Counted from the stretch's first letter, positions 22,301-28,356 are shown. The stretch is 64,000 nucleotides of DNA from Microglena sp. YARC (GCA_022414725.1 CM039463.1:32195579-32259578); one strand, 5' to 3'. A program made the numbers and translations. Notes: generated by a model from the sequence alone, not told the origin.

Positions 22301-24854
22301 AGGGTGTGGTGAGTGGTGGGTGGTGGGTGCGTGTGTAGTTGTTGCCTGGGTGGGTGGGTGGGTGGGTGGTGGGGCTTGACTTCAACCAGCTCACCTCCGT
22401 CTCCCTGCATGGGATTGTTGGGTGGGTGGGAGGATGGGGGGTAGTGGGTGTGGTGGGTAGTAGGTGGGCTAGAGGTCAAGGTAGGAGGCGTTAAGGTTAA
22501 CCTCAACCAGCTCCCCTCCGTCTCCTTGGACACGCATGGGATTGTTGGGCGGATGGGTGGATGGGGTGTGGTGGGTGTGGTGGGTGCGTGGGTGGTGGGT
22601 GTGGTGGGTGCGTGGGTGGTGGGTGTGGTGGGTTGGAGTGTAGCAGGGTAGGTGGGCTTGAGGTCAAGGAAGGAGAAGTAACGATTGACCTCAATCAGAT
22701 CCCCTCCGTCTCCCTGGACACGCATGGGATTGGTGGATGGTTGGGTGGGTGGATGGGGTATGGTGGGTGTGGTGGGTGCGTGGGTGGTGGGTGTAGTGGG
22801 TGGGAGTGTAGCAGGGTAGGTGGGCTTGAGGTCAAGGAAGGAGAAGTAACGATTGACCTCAATCAGATCCCCTCCGTCTCCCTGGACACGCATGGGATTG
22901 GTGGATGGGTGGCTGGCTGGCTGGCTGGTAGGTGGTGGTGGGGGTGAGTGGTGGGTGTGGTGAGTGGTGGGTGTGGTGAGTGGTGGGTGGGTGGGTGTGT
23001 CGGTGGGTTTCTGAGTGTGGTAAATGGTGGGTGGTGGGTGGGTGTGTAGCAGGGTAGGTGGGCATGGTCAAGCTAGGAGAAGTTGCGGTTCACCTCAACC
23101 AGCTCCCCTCCCTCCACCTGGACACGCATGGGATTCGTGGATGGGTGGTGGGGGGCGGTGCGTGGGCGTGTGGTGGGTGAGTGGGTGGCAGGCTGAGTGG
23201 GTGGGTGGGTGGCAGGTTGTTTTTTATCGAAAGGAATCAGTGTTTTGGGGTAGTACCATGGTGCTCCTGGTAGCCTGTGGGGTGCTACTAGCAGCTTTTT
23301 CAGCCCCCAAAGTCCACTGGTAAGTAACCACGACAACAACAACCAGAAAATCAACAGACGACTTACCCTTTTAAACGACCACATCCTGTAGATGTTCGCT
23401 ATTATTTTACCAAAATTGACCCACATGAGGAACCCTGACAAGGAACCCAGACAACTAGGCCAGGTTGCCAACACAGTCACCTCGTGCTTGCTGTGTAATT
23501 TTGCTGCGTTGCACTCGCACTGCTTGCTCATTGTGCTCCCTGTTCAACCCTTTGGAAATCAACAAAAAAGGAAACCCTAAACCCTTTGGAAATTGACAAG
23601 GAAACCCCTAAACCCTTTGGAAATCAGCAAGGAAAACTCTAAACCCTTCGGATATCAAAATGGAAACCCTGAACCCTTCGGAATTCAACAAGGAGACCCT
23701 AAACCCTTTGGAAATCAACAAGGAAACCCTAATCCCTTTGGAAATCAACAAGGAAACCCTAAACCCTTCGGAAATCATCAAGGAATCCCTAAACCCTTTG
23801 AAAATCAGCAAGGAAACCCTAAACCCCTTGGGAAATCATTAAATCAACAAGGAAACCCTAAACCCCTTAGGAAATCATTAAATCAACACGGAAACCCCTA
23901 ACCCTTGGGAAATCAACAAGGATTCCCTAAACCCTTTGGAAATCAACACGGAAACCCTAATCCAGGCTGCAAGCAAGTACCTGGTTGGTCTCCCACAGGT
24001 ATCCTTGGTAAGATGCCTAGCACTGTTTCTTTTGGGGGCTACGCGCAGCAGCTTCTAGGCAGCTCCCTTTTCCTGTCCTTGGGCCAAACCAGGCTAGCTA
24101 GTGTGCCTGAAAGCTGACATAAAGGGCACCCGAATGCTGCTGAAATCTTTGGGATTGGCCAGGTGGCTGGCTGCTGGAGCTGACTGGAAGCTGCCTTGCG
24201 TGGCCGGAAAAAGAAACAGTGCTTCCTGGCCTTGGTCGGCATTCCACTGGTGCCATACTTAACAAGGTTGGGCAAGTCCCAGAATTTGCTACCCCTGTCC
24301 TGTAACAGATACAGACACACATACAGGGACAAGATACCCTAAACATGGCTAAATGCAGGTACCTGGGTGGACCCCCACAAGTCTTCTTGGTACGCTTTCT
24401 GGGGTTGGTCGGCCTTCCATTGTTATTATACTCCCTTTAGCTTAACTGGCTACCCCTGGATTTTAACAGATACTCAGACAAGGACAACACAAGTTTGCAT
24501 CTTAGCTACCTGGTTGGACCCCACACACGTCCCCTTGGCAAGCTTCCTGGCCTTGATCGGCCTTGGCCCACCGTCGTCATACTCATCATCGTAGTCATAA
24601 AGCTCGTCAGGATCATTCATATCTTCCTCGGCACCGAAGGCTTGGCCTGGTTGCTTGCCTTTCTTCTGCCCCCCTGCTCCCCCACCGCCATCCTCCCAGC
24701 CAGATAGATCGACGTAGTCCTCGTTCAAGGTGCTTTTCTTCTCCCGCTGCGGGCGAGCCTGGGAACCTGATGCCTGAAAATCATCTTCCGACTTGATGCC
24801 CTTCTTTATCTTGAGCTTAATTTTCGGGCGATTGAGCTCCGAGGATTGGGACAT
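1..24854 (-). CDS. XPB: XPB/ERCC3-type TFIIH DNA helicase gene, multi-exon, 3' end incomplete
   Basis: Overall gene extent. XPB is the 3'-5' DNA helicase/translocase of TFIIH, acting in promoter opening and nucleotide excision repair in the nucleus. Exons 1-9 (24,854 down to 11,088) all have GT-AG borders and join in phase into 495 codons: acidic/basic N-terminus, the [15 protein letters not shown] and [15 protein letters not shown] segments, the YGKVKL and RNKFYVES segments, an acidic linker, then [14 protein letters not shown] and Walker A PCGAGKS. Further exons at 7,309, 6,193 and 4,848 and in the array at 1-2,959 match later parts of the family in the expected order. The wording ([28 protein letters not shown]) is closest to plant XPB. 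Introns are almost entirely tandem repeats carrying copies of exon edges. The part left of about 10,400 looks indel-rich and has a 1,000-N gap, so that part of the reading frame cannot be reconstructed. The family identification is firm; completeness is not. Confidence 0.9.
2960..3959. other. Assembly gap, exactly 1,000 N
   Basis: A run of exactly 1,000 undetermined bases, the usual placeholder for a gap of unknown size. It lies between the C-terminal XPB array and the next XPB-derived sequence, so the exons between the helicase segment GGHIA and the C-terminal YSAKLQQFL segment are missing here. Open frames crossing it are meaningless. Confidence 0.99.
3960..4276. other. Unassigned sequence to the right of the gap
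   Basis: About 320 bases without a recognisable exon. By gene order it should hold or flank the XPB segment after GGHIA, but no family motif could be read on the minus strand in any frame. Indel noise would hide one. Confidence 0.4.
4277..4740 (-). repeat. ~60-bp tandem repeats derived from an XPB exon (EANWLDLYKGGHIA region)
   Basis: About seven imperfect units of roughly 60 bp. The plus strand shows a recurring core: CCAGTTGCCTCGTCAGTGCA, then CCGCACGGGC and TGTCCCGCCCTTGTAAGG. On the minus strand the units read, across frames, as EANWLDL, YKGG or TRAG, and HIA, matching the XPB stretch YEANWLDL.KGGFIA that follows the [12 protein letters not shown] segment. The array directly continues the exon ending at 4,848. 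Units differ by small indels, so no single frame is open. Either an exon fragment was amplified, or uncorrected long reads of a repeat are shown here. Confidence 0.7.
4722..4848 (-). CDS. XPB: XPB exon: [18 protein letters not shown] segment (helicase motif III region)
   Basis: Minus strand, acceptor CTTCCTTGTAG before 4,848. The frame reads [20 protein letters not shown] and then DLNFL, an almost exact match to the XPB helicase segment carrying the conserved LTATLVRED motif. After DLNFL the frame is lost: the bases suggest IGAKMYEANW with one or two bases missing, consistent with sequence errors. The left border is not defined because the exon runs into the 60-bp array. Confidence 0.85.
4880..6095. 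other. Intron-like stretch, GT-rich low complexity and unassigned sequence
   Basis: Positions 4,880-5,010 and 5,155-5,240 are TGTG/CTGT-rich low complexity. Positions 5,240-5,900 are of normal complexity, with short open frames on both strands (for example 5,596-5,859 plus) that match no family I recognise. It lies between two XPB exons in gene order, so it is read as intron. A C-run sits at 6,082-6,097, next to the exon donor. Confidence 0.5.
6102..6193 (-). CDS. XPB: XPB exon with DEVH box (Walker B), frame broken
   Basis: Minus strand, acceptor CCCCCCAG before 6,193 and donor CAG/GTGAGG at 6,102. Read over two frames it gives [10 protein letters not shown], then AAQMFRR, then VISFVDR. This matches the XPB helicase stretch REWGLLLMDEVH..PA.MFRKVIS with the DEVH Walker B box. 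No single frame covers it: one frame holds the LLYLDE part and another the KVISFVDR end, so at least two bases are missing relative to the family. Position and order agree with XPB. Confidence 0.75.
6460..6760. repeat. Poly-C and CCCCA-rich low complexity
   Basis: Dominated by C runs (6,604-6,668 is nearly pure C) mixed with CACACC. It produces long proline or glycine frames on both strands that are not genes. It lies inside the XPB intron. Confidence 0.9.
6839..7309 (-). CDS. XPB: XPB exon (RFTSGSKE...GITV segment) present as three diverged copies
   Basis: Three related blocks of 70-90 bp lie at about 6,839-6,908, 7,037-7,115 and 7,246-7,309, separated by GGTGGG-rich filler, period about 210 bp. 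The right-most has an acceptor CCTATTGTAG before 7,309 and starts DQQV in the phase expected after exon 9. Then, one frame over, it reads RFTSG. The left-most reads [16 protein letters not shown]. Together they match the XPB segment D.QICRFTSDSKE.F.G.AGV.V.TY. All three copies have indels or substitutions, so none is a clean exon. Either the exon was triplicated or only one copy is used. Confidence 0.7.
6915..7740. repeat. G-rich filler (GGTGGG/GTGGTG) around the exon copies
   Basis: GGTGGGTGGG-type low complexity on the plus strand, interrupted only by the XPB exon copies. Repeat-driven open frames occur on both strands and are not credible genes. Confidence 0.85.
7835..8095. other. Non-repetitive island within the 13-bp satellite
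   Basis: About 260 bases unrelated to the satellite, with two back-to-back perfect hairpins: GCTCTA-CAA-TAGAGC and CCCGTT-CTA-AACGGG (about 8,071-8,094). No gene family is recognised on either strand. It could be an inserted short element or the remains of the original intron sequence. Confidence 0.5.
8775..9045. other. GC-rich insert within the 13-bp satellite
   Basis: About 270 bases of GTGTG and G-run rich sequence (a G-run of about 25 near 8,861-8,885) followed by a GC-rich non-repetitive part. It interrupts the satellite cleanly on both sides. No coding signal is recognised. Confidence 0.5.
11088..11241 (-). CDS. XPB: XPB exon 9: Walker A exon
   Basis: Acceptor CCCCTAAG before 11,241 and donor ACAG/GTATCT at 11,088. 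After a split Arg codon it reads [17 protein letters not shown], with Walker A GAGKS, then [20 protein letters not shown], ending LWTNLQ. This corresponds to residues 445-495 of the joined protein and is nearly the plant XPB sequence. Phase fits exon 8 (two bases carried over) and exits in phase 0. The sequence is clean, unlike the exons further left. Confidence 0.95.
11250..11560. repeat. GGGGT/GGTTT-rich low complexity
   Basis: GGGGTGGGGT shading into GGTTGGGTT and then GGTTTAGTTT, ending in a G-run near 11,540. Part of the intron between XPB exons 8 and 9. The glycine/valine-rich frames are artefacts. Confidence 0.85.
11741..11772. repeat. Perfect 14-bp inverted repeat made from the exon 8 donor edge
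   Basis: CTGGCCCTCCCATT, 4-base loop GCCA, AATGGGAGGGCCAG. The left arm repeats the plus-strand sequence at the 3' edge of XPB exon 8 (11,982-11,995). The exon edge has thus been copied once directly and once inverted inside the intron. Confidence 0.8.
11775..11975. repeat. GGTGGGG-type minisatellite in the exon 8-9 intron
   Basis: GTGGTGGGGTGGGGCGTGG-like degenerate repeat running up to the exon 8 donor. No coding signal. Confidence 0.8.
11982..12160 (-). CDS. XPB: XPB exon 8: [11 protein letters not shown] exon
   Basis: Acceptor GTGGTTCAG before 12,160 and donor CCAG/GTATGT at 11,982. It reads [20 protein letters not shown], then [18 protein letters not shown], then [18 protein letters not shown]. 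This is the XPB region leading into the helicase core, including the LRPYQ Q-motif-like sequence. It ends with two bases of a split Arg codon completed by exon 9. Partial copies of its interior lie at about 12,215-12,345 and 12,393-12,487. Confidence 0.95.
12200..12487 (-). repeat. Two partial tandem copies of XPB exon 8
   Basis: Each copy has the plus-strand series GGTTTCAGCTCTATGTTCAG (or variant), CTTGAAGTCGTACTCCTCCA (second copy) and GGTAGT.GAGT.CACCTGG. They match exon 8 but are truncated and interrupted, so they are intronic pseudo-exons. Confidence 0.8.
12490..12960 (-). repeat. Three tandem copies of the XPB exon 7 donor edge
   Basis: The plus-strand core CCTACCTGTGAAGGATCAAC with the following [15 protein letters not shown] bases recurs at about 12,508, 12,676 and 12,866. 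The true exon is at 13,036, so the period is about 170-190 bp. Each copy keeps the donor (CAG/GTAGGG or CAG/GTAAGG) and about 65 bp of exon, then runs into ACATGTACATG-rich filler. Any of the donors could in principle be used. Confidence 0.85.
13037..13318 (-). CDS. XPB: XPB exon 7: acidic and Lys-rich linker exon
   Basis: Acceptor CTTCGCTGCAG before 13,318 and donor ACAG/GTAGGG at 13,037. The 94 codons start [20 protein letters not shown], continue through an Ala/Thr/Gly- and Lys-rich stretch, and end [12 protein letters not shown] then [10 protein letters not shown]. The end matches the conserved SFEVDP.QVE..K.RC junction before the helicase core. The acidic run corresponds to the variable linker of XPB. 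Phase 0 at both ends. Confidence 0.9.
13385..13515 (-). repeat. Copy of the XPB exon 7 acceptor half
   Basis: A second copy of the acceptor (CTCTACGCTGCAG) and the [20 protein letters not shown] part of exon 7, continuing into a diverged [11 protein letters not shown] stretch before it breaks off. Because it keeps a good acceptor and an open frame it could act as an alternative first part of the exon, but it lacks the donor half. Confidence 0.75.
14205..14570 (+). CDS. Unrecognised open frame inside an XPB intron
   Basis: The last about 120 codons of a longer open frame (14,055-14,570) look more protein-like than their surroundings, for example [20 protein letters not shown] and [18 protein letters not shown], and end in TAG. 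The coding impression continues one frame over to 14,716. I do not recognise a family. It may be a fragment of a mobile element inserted on the strand opposite to XPB, or chance. There is no start context or splice evidence. Confidence 0.25.
   Translation, partial: VVKAGLDDDQIRFYNFTDDTSSLFANLFMGIEQKPPVPVFILIPRDSLPQLLDCYVSTTDQPPTATGAPLIYHMRRLAVFTRTYSNALAPQWAISLQSAMVDAHVPPSCITLKFSWALVYQ
14885..15000. repeat. GCGC-rich dispersed repeat, copy 1
   Basis: Rich in TTGCGC, AACGCGCAG and GCGCTT words, with T- and A-runs. Related to 15,495-15,665 and to the insert at about 32,830-32,985. Confidence 0.55.
15495..15665. repeat. GCGC-rich dispersed repeat, copy 2 (inverted relative to 32,830-32,985)
   Basis: The reverse complement contains GCCCACAGGGGGTT, AAAAATTG and CGCGCAGTGG in the same order as the copy near 32,911-32,960. 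The shared words identify a short dispersed element. Termini and type are not resolved. Confidence 0.6.
15990..16165. repeat. AACC/CAAGCAAGACAACC microsatellite
   Basis: AACCAACCAACC mixed with AACAAGCAAGACAACC, next to XPB exon 6 on its downstream side. Low complexity only. Confidence 0.9.
16206..16270 (-). CDS. XPB: XPB exon 6
   Basis: Acceptor CTTATTCAG before 16,270 and donor GGAG/GTGAGA at 16,206. With the base carried from exon 5 it reads [20 protein letters not shown] then VE. This lies at the poorly conserved spot of XPB between the DPVI..AR segment and the acidic linker, so it is supported mainly by phase and borders. The acceptor edge is repeated at about 16,432-16,450. Confidence 0.75.
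16515..16945 (-). repeat. ~122-bp tandem copies of the XPB exon 5 donor edge
   Basis: Units near 16,567, 16,689 and 16,810, with a remnant near 16,946, carry a plus-strand GGACTCACTATCTCCTCCCA plus CTCTGGCCTTCTCAATGATA block. This equals the 3' edge of exon 5 with its GTGAGT donor. The rest of the unit (GGATCACAATATTGTTGA and GGTTTGGACCATA) is intron-derived. Confidence 0.85.
17200..17302 (-). CDS. XPB: XPB exon 5: RNKFYVES segment
   Basis: Acceptor CACCTGCAG before 17,302 and donor GACA/GTGAGT at 17,200. It reads [20 protein letters not shown] then [14 protein letters not shown], matching the XPB stretch L.LKHNRYFVES..P.V...LL.DPVI. It ends one base into a codon completed by exon 6. Confidence 0.93.
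17303..18290 (-). repeat. Five tandem copies of the XPB exon 5 acceptor edge with telomere-like filler
   Basis: The exon 5 start ([11 protein letters not shown]....L.K) with its acceptor recurs at about 17,490, 17,655, 17,835, 17,990 and 18,165, spaced about 155-190 bp. Between copies lies GGTTAGGGTTGGGGTTGGGG-type filler, GTGTGTG and long G-runs (17,861-17,890 and 18,209-18,248). The copies keep only about 60 bp of exon before turning into the GGGTT filler. Confidence 0.88.
18378..18620. repeat. 50-bp tandem repeat
   Basis: About five units with the core CGTGCAGTACAATTAATGTG, then CATGAAA.TTGTTAAAAG. Phase marks fall at 18,421, 18,471 and 18,521. Non-coding filler in the XPB intron between exons 4 and 5. 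Confidence 0.85.
18625..18985 (-). repeat. Three tandem copies of the XPB exon 4 donor edge
   Basis: The plus-strand CACTCACCAGCTTCACTTTT (or a variant) plus CCATAGTT.TGGGTA recurs at about 18,645, 18,834 and 18,947, before the true edge at 19,051. It is separated by ACCACCACCACA and CCCCAACCACACCCAACC filler. The donor (CTG/GTGAGT or TTG/GTGAGT) is kept in each copy. Confidence 0.88.
19057..19125 (-). CDS. XPB: XPB exon 4: YGKVKL segment
   Basis: Acceptor CAACCCAG before 19,125 and donor AGCTG/GTGAGT at 19,057. The 23 codons read [20 protein letters not shown] then VKL. They match the XPB helix that ends SYGKVKLVLKHN, and exon 5 supplies the following VLKRN. Phase 0 at both ends. Confidence 0.92.
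19165..19321. repeat. (TTAG)n microsatellite
   Basis: About 155 bp of TTAG with some TTGG units, directly after the exon 4 acceptor edge in the XPB intron. Confidence 0.95.
19445..19960. repeat. 68-bp tandem repeat derived from the exon 4 upstream edge
   Basis: Seven to eight units of 68 bp (GACACAGG.GAGTGTG marks at 19,453, 19,521 and so on). The unit begins with GGGACACAGGCGAGTGTGTG, which also lies immediately next to exon 4 (19,139-19,158). The intron edge was therefore the likely seed. Confidence 0.9.
20031..20180 (-). CDS. XPB: XPB exon 3: EPVCRP...[18 protein letters not shown] segment
   Basis: Acceptor CCTTGCAG before 20,180 and donor CTAAG/GTGGGT at 20,031. The 50 codons read [20 protein letters not shown], then [16 protein letters not shown], then NVLNRLSK. 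This is the highly conserved N-terminal domain of XPB. Phase 0 at both ends. Confidence 0.95.
20250..20366 (-). repeat. Partial second copy of XPB exon 3
   Basis: The same acceptor and [20 protein letters not shown] then [16 protein letters not shown], breaking off into (TATAGG)n after GL, so it has no donor. About 90% identical to exon 3 at the nucleotide level by eye. It is either a pseudo-exon or the start of a tandem duplication. Confidence 0.85.
20396..20500. repeat. (TATAGG)n microsatellite
   Basis: TATAGG hexanucleotide repeat with small changes, next to the partial exon 3 copy. Confidence 0.9.
20510..21600. repeat. Degenerate ~18-20-bp tandem array (CACATTAAACCAGCCG type)
   Basis: About 1.1 kb of units such as CCGCACATTAAACCAG, CCACACATTAAACAAGG and GCGCACATAAAACCGGCC. 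No coding capacity. It fills the intron between XPB exons 2 and 3. Confidence 0.88.
21925..21975 (-). repeat. Copy of the XPB exon 2 donor edge
   Basis: CAGACACACCTGCATGTAAA then TGTTGGAGAAAGTTTCC matches the exon 2 edge at 22,083-22,115 with its GTGTGTCTG donor. Downstream of it is AACACCAACACC filler. Confidence 0.85.
22088..22225 (-). CDS. XPB: XPB exon 2: [21 protein letters not shown] segment
   Basis: Acceptor GTGTACAG before 22,225 and donor AAGCAG/GTGTGT at 22,088. The 46 codons read [20 protein letters not shown], then [20 protein letters not shown], then SNIYKQ. They match the first conserved XPB block (LKPDH..RPLWVAPDG.IFLE.FSP.YK). Phase 0 at both ends. Confidence 0.95.
22375..23135 (-). 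repeat. Five tandem copies of the XPB exon 2 acceptor edge
   Basis: The exon 2 start (GDGG.L.EVNR.FS.LDLKP) with its CACGCATGGGATTG acceptor flank recurs at about 22,407, 22,530, 22,713, 22,890 and 23,122. Each copy then turns into GGTGGGTGTGGTGGG filler; the first is shortest. Spacing is about 125-230 bp. Two copies (22,713 and 22,890) are almost identical over more than 150 bp, so duplication was recent. Confidence 0.9.
23540..23965 (+). repeat. 30-bp minisatellite with CCCTAAACCCT core; open frame [10 protein letters not shown]
   Basis: About 13 units of GGAAATCAACAAGGAAACCC plus TAAACCCTTT. As 30 is divisible by three, the plus strand is open for over 100 codons as decapeptide repeats [10 protein letters not shown] (23,593-23,901). 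The core CCCTAAACCCT resembles the plant-type telomere repeat. It lies on the strand opposite to XPB inside intron 1, so a protein is unlikely. Confidence 0.85.
23970..24400 (-). repeat. Two copies of the XPB exon 1 donor edge, one split by a MITE
   Basis: The exon 1 3' edge (plus-strand TACCTGGTTGGACCCCACA... CTTGGCAAGCTTCCTGGCC at 24,508-24,552) recurs at about 24,358-24,412 and at 23,978-24,020. The latter is continued at 24,222-24,245 after an inserted short element. All keep a GGTACC/GGTAGC-type donor. Confidence 0.8.
24021..24221. mobile_element. hAT-like MITE, copy 1
   Basis: Terminal inverted repeats CACTGTTTCTTTT.GG.GCTAC ... AAAAAGAAACAGTG, with the AGCAGCTTCTAGGCAGCTCC subterminal motif on the left. 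Same family as the copies at 27,792, 28,892, 30,399, 31,982, 32,630 and 33,063. It is inserted into a copy of the XPB exon 1 edge. Confidence 0.8.
24510..24854 (-). CDS. XPB: XPB exon 1: N-terminal exon
   Basis: Chosen start ATG at 24,854-24,852 ([20 protein letters not shown]). The donor ACCAG/GTAGCT is at 24,510, after 115 codons. The content is a Lys-rich start followed by [17 protein letters not shown], a Gly-rich spacer and an acidic [12 protein letters not shown] run. XPB N-termini are variable, charged and poorly conserved, so this exon is assigned by position, donor phase (0, matching exon 2) and charge pattern rather than by motif. The frame stays open further upstream to another ATG at 24,992. 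The later ATG is preferred because the extra residues look non-conserved and hydrophobic. Confidence 0.7.
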
Positions 24855-26655
24855 CCCAGCGGGTGCCAAGAGGGGTTTGGTTTTAGAAGCTAGTGGGTGT
24901 GCACCATGCCCCGTGTCGAAACGTGATGATTGAGGAGTGTCAAATAGTCGAATATGAAATAAAGCATGAAGTGATAGAGATGGGAGGAGCAAGTTTACAA
25001 AATTGGTCAGTGAAGTTGGTCCAAGTTGTCTAGAGGCCCAAGTCAGCTGAGGTGGCAGGCGCGTAGAAGGTGGCCTAACTGCCGACCGGAATCCAAGGAG
25101 AAAAGTCTTCTGGGTACAGCAGTTCGGCCCCTGTCAGTCTGCCATGCCTAGCTAGGTAGGAAAGGCTAGGTACGTAGGAAAATCTACCATGCCTAGCTGT
25201 CAGTCTGCCATGCCTAGCAAGGTATGAAAGCTGGCATGCCTAGCTGTCAGTCTGGCATGCCTAGCCATAGGTAGCTGCCATGCCTAGCTTTCAGTCTGAT
25301 ATGATAGCTAAGTAGGTTCTAGGGAGGGAAAGGCTGAGATAGACAGCTAATCGGCTTGATTGCAGCAGCAAAGGGACTGGAAGAGTGGAAAGCAGATGAA
25401 AGAGGAGAGGAGGACTGGAGGATGCTGATGATGTGATGTAAATAACATTATACTAAATAGGCTGGCTGGGTACTGTGAACTTATCCTTCTATAAACACTG
25501 TTTTGTGGTAGACAAGTGCAGTATATAACTTGATGAGTTCAGGCTGATCTTATAAAAAGAGCACACCAGCCCTCGGGCTGAAGTTCCCCCAAACACTCCT
25601 TGACACTTTGATAACATTCACCCCTGTCCACAATCCAATATGTTAAAGTATGCATGTGAATAGTCCAGGACTAGACACTATGGCTATGAGGACTTTCCAA
25701 CGTCAGACAATCAGGAGGGGCCCCTTGAAAGAAACACCTGATGAACAATATAATTGTCTCCTCCTCCTCTGACAACAATCATCACCCTGAACTTAACTGC
25801 GGCAGTGAATGAATGAAATAGCGGTACACATTTAGGCCCAAGTAGGCATACAATTGACAGTTTGAGGAATACAGAAAGGGGAACAGGGTGACGATTGAAT
25901 GTATGCAAGGCACATGTGACATGTCCCGGCTCTTAAGACCTGAATTGGGGGGTCAGCTGGGGGAAGAGTCACCAACAATCTGTCTTCTTCCAGAGGCCTG
26001 GATGGCAATATTCCCCCACCATCTCCATCCCAAAGAAAAAACTGTTTCCCCTTGGTCTTAACCCATCCCATCCCATCCCAGGCAATTCAGCGCTGATCGA
26101 GGAGCTAGGAATCCACAGGGCAGGTGGGGAAGTTGTGGGTAGATGAATGAGCGCGCGTGGTGGTGGAGGGGGCCGACCCATGCCAGCTGGGCCGAGGTTG
26201 TAAGAAACTGGAGAAGCTGAGAAAGCACGCGGCGTAACTGCGTAGTAGCTGTGTGCAAGGGCTGGGTCTGTGTACAATCCGGCCAGAAGGTGAAGAATAA
26301 TCTAGGTCTGTCCCAGAACGTCATCTCGGCTCGGCTCAAGGACCCCCACCTGAAAGTGTATCGCTCCGGTACTCGCTCTGTACTGCAATTGCTGGAGTCA
26401 TAGTGTACTCCCGTTGCGCAGGCAGCCTTCGAAGTAGCACTGGTAGCAATAGTCTCGTTGAGAAAGATCGCTTGAATTGAGTGTGGGTCTGTTGCCTCGT
26501 CCCGGCACCCAGCATAGCCATGGACGAGTATTTCTAATAATGCCAGAATTATCGTTTAGAATTTCGACTTTCCATAAGTACTTAGTACCTGCCGTTGTCC
26601 TAGTCAGTGGAATAGCGACTCCGGAGCTGTGCTAGCGCGAGGGATAGAAGGAGGG
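24855..26655. promoter_or_regulatory. Intergenic region between divergent XPB and WNK-like genes
   Basis: About 1.8 kb between two divergently oriented starts, so it should hold both promoters. No TATA box or other element could be assigned with confidence. It contains a short repeat (25,120-25,310). Open frames on the minus strand at 25,711-26,521 show no recognisable family. Confidence 0.5.
25120..25310. repeat. CATGCCTAGCTGTCAGTCTG tandem repeat
   Basis: Five to six irregular units built from GCCATGCCTAG and CTGTCAGTCTG, with GGTAGGAAAG spacers. Non-coding. Confidence 0.85.
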
Positions 26656-26784
26656 ATGGACGCCCCCTCGTCTAGTGACAGGAGGGCGGACGAAGAGGAC
26701 GACGTCGACGGAGTGGCGGAGACTGAGCTGGAGGGTCGATTTTTGCGCTACAAGGACGTGCTTGGGAAGGGGCGGTTTAAGCAG
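26656..26784 (+). CDS. WNK-like kinase exon 1
   Basis: Starts MDAPSSSDRRADEEDDVDGV at the ATG of GAGGGATGG and ends GKGRFKQ at donor CAG/GTAGGA. There are 43 codons, phase 0. An acidic N-terminus leads directly into the kinase glycine loop, so little precedes the catalytic domain. Confidence 0.88.
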
Positions 26785-28091
26785 GTAGGATAATAAGTCC
26801 ACGAGTTGTACTTTCCCGGCTGTTTTTCGCATTTGGAATACGAGATTGCTAATGAGCTTCCCCGCTTGGTTGCAGGTGTTCAAGAGCTTCGACACGAGCA
26901 GAGGGATTGATGTTGCATGGAGTAAAATTAGCGCGGGCAGCAATCAATTAAGCAATGAGCAGCTTGAGGCAGTCGCGCAAGATATCCAGACAGGCTTGGA
27001 TCTTGAGCACCCAAACATCATCAAATGCTTCAAGTGCTGGGAAGACAGGGACAACCACTGCATTAATCTGATCACAGAACTCTTCACCTCAGGCAACCTA
27101 CGCCAGTACCGCAATCTGCACAAGCACCTGGACTTGAAAGCAGTCAAGCGCATGGCGCGCCAGATTTTGAAAGGTCTGGAGTATCTTCACAACAAGCAAG
27201 TGACTCATGGTGATCTCCGGTGTGACAAAATTTATGTCAACGGCCACCTGGGCGAAATCAAGATAGGAGACTTGGGCTTGGCAACACTGATGCCGTACCG
27301 CTGGAGAAACGGAGATGGTCCATGCCCTGAGCCCCCAGCAATGGACCAGTCAGGGGATGTCTTTGCATTTGGTTTGTGTCTCCTGGAGCTTCTCACACTG
27401 AAGCAGTTTGACCCCCAACACTGCGTGGACTGGGAGGGCCAGCTAGACTCAATAGCTGACTTAGAGTCAATAACTTTCCTCTCCAAATGCCTCAGCCCAG
27501 AGCGGCCCACGGCAGCTGAGCTTTCAGAGGATGTGTACTTCACCACCAAGAAGACTGTAGCCCCTCCTGATAACGGATCAGCCCCTTCTGGTGCAAGTGA
27601 GGGGGGCAGTACAGGAGGTGGCAGGCAGTTTGACTTTCTACTTAGCTCCCGCAGCTTGAACGAGGCAATAGCAAATGAGAAACGGATGACGGACGAGGGG
27701 ATTGATGATTCCAGTGCCCCCATTGCCGTGGGGAAGCTGAGAGGGGAGGACTACAACTTCGAGTTCGCCGGCAAGGTGTGTTATCGCTTCACATAGTTTT
27801 CTTTTCAGCTACGAGCAGCAGCTTCCAGGCAGGCCCCTGAGCCAGCCACTAGGCTAACCCAAGATTTCGACAGTTCTGGGCAGCAGATACTGTCAGCTTC
27901 CAGTCACACTAGGCTGCATTAGCTTTGGCTGACTAGCCAGTCAGGGGAGCTGCCTAGAAGCTGCTACTTTTAGTTCAAAAGGAAAACACTGCCACCTCAC
28001 GCTGTGAAAAAGAAAGCAATCACGTCGGTGGTCAAAAGTTTAGGTGGCCCAAAGAGCCGTTCTCTTGTGGCTCTTTGGGCCTTTCACCCAG

Positions 28092-28138
<47 letters not shown>

Positions 28139-28199
28139 CACCCACGCACGCACCTAGCTCCCCCCCCACCTCCCCTACCCACCTGACCTTTGGGCCTTG

Positions 28200-28237
<38 letters not shown>

Positions 28238-28299
28238 CACCACGCACGCACCCTAGCTCCCCCCCCACCTCCCCCTACCCACCTGACCTTTGGGCCTTG

Positions 28300-28356
<57 letters not shown>

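Noticed and set aside
23540..23965. CRISPR-like regular 30-bp repeats
   Set aside because: Units are contiguous, with no unique spacers, and the window is eukaryotic. It is a minisatellite.
25711..26521. Minus-strand open frames of 60-100 codons in the XPB-WNK intergenic region, as a separate gene
   Set aside because: Overlapping frames without recognisable motifs, consistent start or splice borders.
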